64,000 nucleotides of DNA from Limnohabitans sp. INBF002 (GTDB taxonomy: Bacteria; Pseudomonadota; Gammaproteobacteria; Burkholderiales; Burkholderiaceae_C). The position numbers and the translations under genes are program-made. The notes under the pieces are model-generated. The model saw only the letters and a program-made list of their open reading frames with translations. It ran no database searches and was not told the DNA's origin. Of this stretch, positions 25,501 through 34,500 are shown piece after piece. Each line of letters opens with the position of its first letter. Position 1 is the first letter of the stretch. The stretch is from contig NZ_AP027055.1 in the NCBI RefSeq assembly GCF_027924905.1, positions 1,302,001 to 1,366,000 of the forward strand, read 5' to 3'.

Positions 25501-28500
25501 AGATGTCGCCATTGGCTGCGCCACCAGTGGTGTCGAGATTGGCACTCACATTGATGGTGTTCGCATACACACTGATAGGCCCATTGATGGTGGTGTTGCT
25601 GGCAATCGTTACCGTATCTGTGTGCGCTGTGGTACCCGTGTCCTTACCAATGGTCAAACCGCTGACATCTGCACTGAGATTTAAGTTGGTGACAGGCCAA
25701 GACAGCGCGCTGGTGAAAGACGTGGCGCTAGGTTGCAAGGTCAACGTGCCGCTGGTGTAGGTGTTGACGCCTGTGCCGGCCGAGAGCGTGTTGCCTGTCA
25801 GCGTGATGTTGGCTGTGGATGTGGTCACCAAACTGTTGGCACACGTCGCCACCGCGCATCGGCCCATGGGCGTGACTGCGAGCGTGTAACCACCCCCCGC
25901 ATATTTGGCAAACGCAATGCCTGCGGTGCCACCGTCCAAAACAATCGGACCACTGGCTGACAAGAAGCCTGTGCCGTTGGTACTGATACCTTCGTAGCCG
26001 CCCCCTCCTACGCCAGTCAGGCTGATACCACCAGCACCTGTGGCTTGGAACAGGCTTCGGCCTTGGGTGCTTGCGTTGTTATAAAACCCAAGAAGAATGC
26101 CCAAGCCTGTGCCTTGCCCATTCAAACTAATGGCTGGCGTGCTGGCACTGCCCCCGCCAGCCACCATATTCATGGCTGAAACTGTACCGAGGTCAAAACC
26201 GTAACCATTGGTTGAAACAGCGACCAAGTTGATGGTGCCAGCACCTGCATTGAGCTGCATACCACTGCCCCAAAACGCCGAGCTTCCAGTTGACTTGGCG
26301 CGCATCAAGATGTTGCCGCCACCCGAATAAATGGAAGCCGTGTTCAAGTCAATGCCACGCGTACTAGACGAAATGGCGTAGCCATCGGGAATACCGTCAT
26401 TCGCCGTACCACTGTTGGCGCCATCATCAGCGCCACCCGCCAAAGTGATGTTGCCACCACCTTTGAGAGTGGTGCTGTTTGCACTGGCACCCGCTCGACC
26501 CGTATTGGTGCGAGAGTCAATCACAGCTGTAGTGCCGACAGAGATATAGCCATCCGTACCCGACGCCCTGTTGGCCCAATAGGTGATGTCGCCGCCGTTT
26601 GTTTTGACTGTCGTACTGGCGGCTTGTGTGATGGTGCCCGTCCCTTTGAGCAGAATATCTGCCCCTAAAGCGGTGCTGCTCAATGAGCGATTGACCGTGA
26701 TGTCAGCGCCATACGCCGTGATAGGGCCAGCTACGGTGACATCGGCGGTGGAGAACCCAACATTCAGGGCATTGGTTGTTTTACCAATCGTTAAACCCGT
26801 CATGGGTTGGCCGATGGGGTTCCAAATAAACCAGCTGGTGTCAACATCACGCGTGAATGAATTGGATGTGGACTGCCATGTCACCGTCCCTGTGGTGTCG
26901 ATGTTGGGGTAACCAGAGAAGTTGTAGTTGTCAAATTCAATCAGCACATTGCTGTTGGTTGAGGTAACCGCACTGCTCGCCGCAGAGCCCCACCACTGTG
27001 TGGAACCGTTGCGCAAATACAAAGCCGATGCTGCGCCACTGGCGCCTAAACCACCCGCTTTGATGTTGATAGGCCCACCATTGGCCAGAATTTGGCTGCC
27101 ATTGCGAATCAGGACCGCCCATTCATTGGCAGTGCCGATGATGGAAATGCCGCCACCAACCCCACTGGCCACGATGCGCTGGTAAGTGGCTGTTGAATAG
27201 CCTTCGTTACCTGTACCCAAATCCACGCCATGGTTCCAACCTGCACCTGATGAGGTGGCTGAACCCAGTAACTTGATCGCATCTGAACCGGCATAAGCAG
27301 ACTTCAGATCCACACCGTAATAGGTGCTGATACCAATTTTGTAAGAGCTGGTGCCTGATGAGCGGCTGATGCCTTCTAAGTAAATCTTGCCCACACCACT
27401 GTCGGCCACAAAGCCTGCACTACCCCAATGGGCAATGCCCCAGGCTTGATAGCCGCCGCCCACAGCGCCAGCCCAGCTTCGGCCTCGCATGGCAATGTCA
27501 CCACCACCTGAGAGCAAGCCCAAATAACCATCTGAGGTAATGCCGCCTGCCACTGTAGAGCTGACACCCGAGGCATAGCCCGTACCTGCTTGGTCGCCAC
27601 CTGCTAGGGTGATGGCACCACCGCCTGTGCCTGTGGTGCTTTTGCTACCCGCCAGACCAGTGCGGGTGTCGACGGTCAAGCCTGATGTGCTGACATAAAT
27701 ACTTCCAGAATCATTGCCATCGGTATCGCTGGCCAACAGCACCGCACCACCGTTGGTGGTCAGTGTGTTGGCCGCAGTGTTGCTGGTGATCGTGCCCGTC
27801 GCCATCAGTTTGATGGCTGAACCAGCCAAAGTGCTGGTGAGGTTGGTCTTGAGTGTGAGGTCTCCGCCGTAAACACTGATCGGCCCCGCCGCCGTGATGG
27901 CGCTGCCCAGCGTGACATTGCCTGTGTTCGTGGTCTTTCCAATACGCACGCTGGATGGACCTCCCGAGATACCTAAGGATGTGTTGTCTAACGTCGAGCT
28001 GAAGTTGTTACCTACGGACTCAATCACCACATCCCCCGAGGTCACGAGGTTGGTCTTATAAGAGCCGTTGGCTGCAAAGCTGGCTTTGTCAGCTTGAATG
28101 GTGATATCAGAAGAACTTGTCGTTGAGGAACTGGAAAGCACTGTGGTGCCGTCTGAGCCCAAATTGATGCCTGCTGCACTGCTGGGTTGTAAATACAAAC
28201 CTGTGTAGGTTCCAGTCAGGCCAGTAGGACTGAGGTCTTTAAGAGTGATGCTGCCCGAGCTAGACAACAACTTCAAAACACTGCCAGAAACACCCAGACC
28301 ACGCGAGGTACCCGACGCCTTACCACCCGTTCCTGTGATGTTGATTGCGCCTGCTTCGGTTTGAAGCACTGCGCCACTACCTAAGTTCACGCCCCAGGCC
28401 CAGTCTGTGGTGGTGGTGTTGGTGGCGTCACCCGTGATGCTGAGAGTGCCAACACCTGAGGTTTTGATGTCAGAGCCAAAAATCGAAATAGCAGCGTCGC

Positions 28501-31500
28501 CAAGGCCTGCTACACCCGTGGTGCCCCAACTACCCGTCAAACTGATGTTGCCGCCACCTGCGTTAATGACCGCGCGTGAACCGGTGGTGGCACCAATAGA
28601 AATTGCCTTGTCAGCTGCGGCGGTGTAGCTACCACCCGCTGCGGCGTAGGTGATGTCATTTCCGTTAGACAACACCGAAATACCCGCCCCTTGCACAATG
28701 CTGCCGCCTCGAATGCTGATGGGGCCAGCAATGTCGATGTTGGCGCCAATCGTCATAGCCGCCGTATTGGTGCTGCTGCCCATGGTCACGCCCGTGAGCG
28801 TGTTGGCAAAACTGTAGTTAGTCGTGAACGCGCTGCTAAAGCTGCTATTGGCCGCAGGTGCAATGCTCACGGCGCCCTTGCCGCTAAAGCCCGAGGTGCT
28901 GGGCGGCACATTGAAGTTGTAGCTGATGCTGGTCGGCGTGGCTGTGGCCGACAAAACCGTGGCGCCACTGTAGCTGGCGCCACCATTGAGCGTGAGTCCG
29001 CCCGTTGCCACCGTCAAATTACCCGTGCCGCTGAAAGCGCCTGTGTACGTCAGTGCGTCTGAGCGGTTGAAGATGAGTGCGCCATTGTTAATCACTGCGG
29101 CACTCAACGCGCCTAATGATCCAGCCAAGCCGCCCATACCCACCTGCAACGTGCCCGCACTGATGGTGGTGCTGCCACCGTAGCTGTTGGTGCCCGTGAA
29201 CGTGAACTTGCCGCTGCTAGCTGGATTAACCGTGAGCGAACCCGTGCCGGTGATGTTGCTGCTGATGGTTGCTTCTAACGCCCCCAAAGTTAGGGCACCG
29301 CTGGATGTGAATGTTTGTAGCGTGTAGCCCAATGCACTGCCCGTGCCGTTGGCCACTGTGCCGCCTGTACCAGCAGCCGCGCCCAAATAGCGCACCACCA
29401 CCAAGCCCGAACCGCCCGCGCCACCCGTTCTTGAATTGGCGCCGTTGGACGATGCACCTCCACCACCAGAGCCTGTATAAGCACCTGCAGATGCGCCATT
29501 GGCATACGAGTAACTGCCACCATCACCGCCCTCTGCATAAGTCACAGCAGAGCCACTGATAGAGAGCGACAAACCTAAACCACCAACGCCCCCAGTGCTC
29601 GTGCCGCCCGCACCGCCGCCGCCGCCAGCCAACGAGGTGCTTGAGGTAGAGCCACCGGCATAACCCTGTCCGGCAGTACCAGCGCCAGCACCGCCGCCGG
29701 AGCCCCCAAACGAACGGCTGCCGCCACCGCCACTGCCGCCTGCTGCGCCATTGCTGCGCTGTGCACCGCCGCCACCGCCAATGGCGATGAGGCCACTACC
29801 CAGCGCTGAATTACTGCCATTGGTTCCTGATGCACTACCAGCGCCACCAGTACCACCTGCACCCACGGTCACCGCATAGGAGGTGCCAGACAAAGAGGTA
29901 GAACCATAAAGCAAACCGCCCGCACCACCACCACCGCCTTGGCCTGAGTCATAAGCGCCGCCGCCGCCGCCACCGCCGCCCAAGACGAGGTAGTCCACAT
30001 TGGCGTCATAGCCAATGGTGGCAGCACCATCCAAACGGATGTTGTTGGCAAAGCTGGTAAGGCCACGGCCCAGCAACATGGTGCTGTTGTTGGCCATGAT
30101 GAGCATGCCCGCGCTGATGGCTGACGTGTTGTACAGGCCTAAAGTGCCACCACTGACCGTGGTGGAGCCACCGTAGGTGTTGGTGCCCATCAAGTTAATC
30201 TTGCCGCCCGTGGCGTTGGTGGTCAAAGCACCCGAACCGCTGATGTTGCCAAGCAGGGTGCTGTTGATGGTTGACATACCCAGCGTGCCAGAGGCATTGA
30301 ACGTCACCACCACCATACCGGCCATAGGGCCAGCGGTGATGACGTTGGCTGTGCCACCCGTGGTGAGCACGCTGCTACCTGCATAGGCAACCACCACCAC
30401 ACCTGAGCCACCGCTGGCACCGTTGTTATAGGTTGTATTGGTGGAATAAGCGCCACCCCCGCCGTTGCCCGTGTTTGCTGTGCCAGCCACAGGGCTGTTG
30501 GCGTTACCGCCCGCGGCATATGTGACGGTAGTGTTGGTAATGGCGCTGGTCACGCCTGGACCACCTGTGTAGCCAGATGCAGCGCCACCTGCGCCAGCAC
30601 CACCCACGTTGGCAGAGTAAACACTGCCAGCACCACCTGCAGCAGTTACAACGCTACCGATAGAAGAGCTGCCACCTGCCACAGTTTGACCGCCACCCGC
30701 TCCGACCGTGATGGCGTATTGGCCCCAATCAACGCCATAGCCACTGACCACTTGACCACCTGCGCCACCACCGCCAGCCTGTGGGTATCTTTCCCATGAG
30801 GCGTTGCTACCACCGCCACCGCCACCCACGACCAGGTATTGCATGGCTATACCCGTGGCAATGGTGGCATCACCATCGAGCTGAATGTTGTTGGCCAAGC
30901 TCACATTACCTAGCTGCAACGTGGTGCCTGAGCCAAGTTTGACCAAGCTGGTACCCAGGCCTGTGTTGTTGTAGACGCCTAAAGTACCTGCGCTCACGGT
31001 TGTGTCGCCGCTGTAGGTGTTGGCTGCCATCAGGTTCACGCGGCCTGAGCCCAATTTGGTCAGTGAGCCGCTAGAAAGGCCCAACCCACCCACCGATGTA
31101 GCGCCAGCCCCATCAAACGTGAGGCTGTAGTTACCCGTGATGGCATTACCCGTGCTTGGCACCAATGAGAGCGAGCCTGCGTCAGATTGAATTTTTGTAT
31201 CGCCTGTGAGCGTGACCGCCCCTAGGACCGAGTTGGTTCCCGAGAGGTTTCGCAAAGCCCCCGTGCCACCTATGCCCGTGCCTTGCACCGTGAGGTTGTC
31301 GGCTGTGGACACGCCGCCGCTGAACTGCAAAGCCGCGCCATTGGCCACCGTGGTGCCAGCAGCCGCAGAGCCTAAGGCGTTGGAATGGGCCACGGTCAGT
31401 GCACCCGCGTTGACGTTGGTAAGACCTGTGTAGTTGTTGTCGCCACTTAGCGTGAGGGTGCCAGTGCCTGCTTTGGTGAAGCTACCAAGGCCCTGCACCA

Positions 31501-34500
31501 CGCCTGAGAGCGTCAAGGCGTTGCTGCGGTTAACCGTCAAATTGGATGTGGCAGATAGCAGTAAATAGTTAGCCCCTGCCGCAAACGCACCGGTGGTACC
31601 ACCATTACCCAGCTGGAGCGAACCGTCATACACCATGGGGGCGACGCTATAAGCCGAGTCGCCGGTGAGCGCGAGCGCACTGCTGCCTTCTTTGATGAAG
31701 TAGCCGCTACCCGACATGGCACCGGCCCAAGTTTGGGCAGCGCTGGTATTAAAGATGAGCAAGCCATTGTTAGTAACGGTGCTGCTGGCCAGACTACCTA
31801 ACTCTAGGGTACCCAAGGCCGTTTGGCTGTATTGGGGAGCGCCTGATGAGACCGTGGTCGTGGTGTTTGAGAGAGTTACCCCTCCCGTGAAGGTGTTGGT
31901 GCCCGTGAGAGTGACTTTGGTCGTGGTGTAAAGCGTATCAACGCCGTAGCCAGATGCACCGTTTGAGCCAGTCGCTAGGCCCATGCTGCTAGCCCCGACT
32001 GTCATGTCGGTTCCCAGATAGTTGCCAGTTTTGTAGCCCGCCCCAGTGCCAGTGTTATTGGAGGTATCGGCCACAGCTTGGACATTGCTGCCACTTTGAA
32101 TCAGCTTGACGTACACAAACTTGGTATAGGTGCCGTCATACATTTGCACCTGTGCATTGGCTGTGTTGGTCAGTGGATTAAATGTTTTGAAATAAATGCC
32201 AGCTTGGGGTGTGCCGGTGATTGCTGTCCCGCTTTCCCGCGCTCCGGAGAGCCGATACAACACCTCAGCAACAGTACTATCGTTAGCAATGTTGACTGGC
32301 GTGGTTGTTAAATAGCCACTGTACAAAGCCGATCCTCGCGTGATACCTGTCACTTGCAACCCACCCGTACCGCTGATGTTGTAAGCCCCCGTCGTGTCAA
32401 CGTTTGTGTTAAATGCCAAGGTGCCGTTGTCAACAATGTTGGTCGACGCCAAGCTGCCCGTGCTGCCGCCATTGCCCAGCTGCAAAGTACCCGCGGTGAT
32501 GGTGGTATCGCCCGCGAAGGTGTTGGTGCCTGTGAGCGTCAATGTGCCCGTGCCCAGCTTGGTGAGGGTACCGCCCGAGCTGGTGAGTGCGCTTGTCCAT
32601 GTCACGTCGCGGCCGTTGGTGTCGATCTTGTAAGCCTGGCTGGCCGCATTGCTGGCGCGTGACGAGTAGTCGGTATTGTTGTTGGCGCTGTATTGCAAAG
32701 TGCCGCCACCAAAACCGAGGGTGCCCGACGAGCCCAAAGCGCCGCTACTGTTGACGTTCAAAGTACCTGCGTTGATGTTGGTGCCGCCTGTGAAGGTGTT
32801 GGCGCCAGACAAGGTGAGCATGCCCGTGCCGTTTTTGGTGAGGGTGGCACCCGTGCCTGTGAGGAGGTGCGAGAAGGTGATGTTGCCTGCGCCCGAGAAT
32901 GTCACGTTGCCATTAAAGATGGAGCGATAGGTTGGGTACCCCGAGCCAGCATCGGTTAACCCCCACGTGATGCCTGATGTGGCTGAATCAAAGGTTGCAC
33001 CACTCGTCCCTACCGTGAAACCACGGGTGCTTGCTGAGTCACTGGCGCCTGAGTAACGAAGCGTTCCGCCGTTGATGACCAATGCGTTTGCATCGAAGAA
33101 ACGCTGCCCCAAACCGCCTGTGCCAGCCCAGCCCCAGTTGGTCAACTCCAAGATACCGCCGGTGTTGACGGTGGTGATTGCTGTTGCACTGCTTGCAATA
33201 CTCCCCGAGTCGTAAATGGCCCCCGTGCTTGCAATTTTCAGGGTACCGGCGTTGACTGTGGTGGCGCCTGAATAGCTGCTGGAGCCACTGAGTGTGAGCG
33301 TGCCCGCACCTGCTTTAGTCAAGCCACCCGTGCCGCTGATTGCACCCGTGATTGAACCAGCACCAGAGTTAGTGACCGACAGACCACCTGCGCCAGCGTT
33401 GATGGCCCCTGCTGTCAATGCCCCCGAAGTCATGGTCATGCCAGACAAGGCGCGAGTTGAACCAACTGCGCCTCCCATGGTGACGCCGCCAGCCCCTGCA
33501 TCAATCGTCAAACCACTGTTCCCGGTCACGCTGGTTTTGGCATTGCTCAACGTAAATCCGTTAACAGCCCATGACTCATCCACCACATCGCCATCGAGGG
33601 CGCCTGTCATCCTTAAGGTGACTGACGAAACGTTCGGCGTTGTAATAGCAATGCCAATGCGGCGGTCCATTTGGTCAAAGTTACCGCGGTTAGAACCAAA
33701 TAGGTTGCCTTCTTGTTTGAGCGTGACCGCATATGAATAGCCACTCACCGAACCACTGGTATTGGTAAACGCCGTGCTCCAATTGGGTTTCAACGTGAAC
33801 AAATCAGTGAATGAAGCACCACCGTTGCTGCTAACCTGAACCTTAAAGTATTCGGCAGCAGCACCATCCCACGAGTCGATGGCGTAGAAGTTGAAGTTCA
33901 GCCCGACCGAGCTGTTGTTGAGGTTGTTGAACGTCAAATCAATCGACTGATTAACAAACTGTCCAAACGCCCGCTGGTTTTCAAAAAATGGGTTGGTTGA
34001 AGCGCCACTGATTTGGTTAAAACCATAAGTGGTGGCTAGTGAATCAAAGTTACTGTCAGATGTGACATCAAAAATTCGCTGGAACAGGCTGTCGGTTGCG
34101 TTGTCAACCGTGCCATTGAAGTTGACAGCACCGCCACCCGTATTCAGAACCAAGTTAGCCGCTGTCGCGCCGTTGTAAACAGCCAAGAAAGTCGAACCAT
34201 TGACTGTGAACGAGCCACCCGTTTCACCAGTGCGAACTGTGCTGATGGTTTGCCCAGTCACACCTTGAAAAACAATGTTTTCACCTGTAAGCGTTACATT
34301 GCCGCCCAATGTTGTAACGTTACCGCCTACACGAATTTGGTCACCAGACGAGTTGTTGTCGTGATCAGAAGTCACCACCAAGTTCAACTTGCCATTGCTT
34401 GAGCTGATGGCCTCATTCAAAAAGATATTCCGCGAGGCTTTCAATGTCAGCGTTGTGGTGGCACTACCCGCATAGCTGATGGGCGAGTTCAACAAAATAT

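Noticed and set aside
29951-29981. GCC/ACC triplet run as a phase-variation switch
   Set aside because: Slippage by whole triplets keeps the frame, so it would alter length only and not switch expression.
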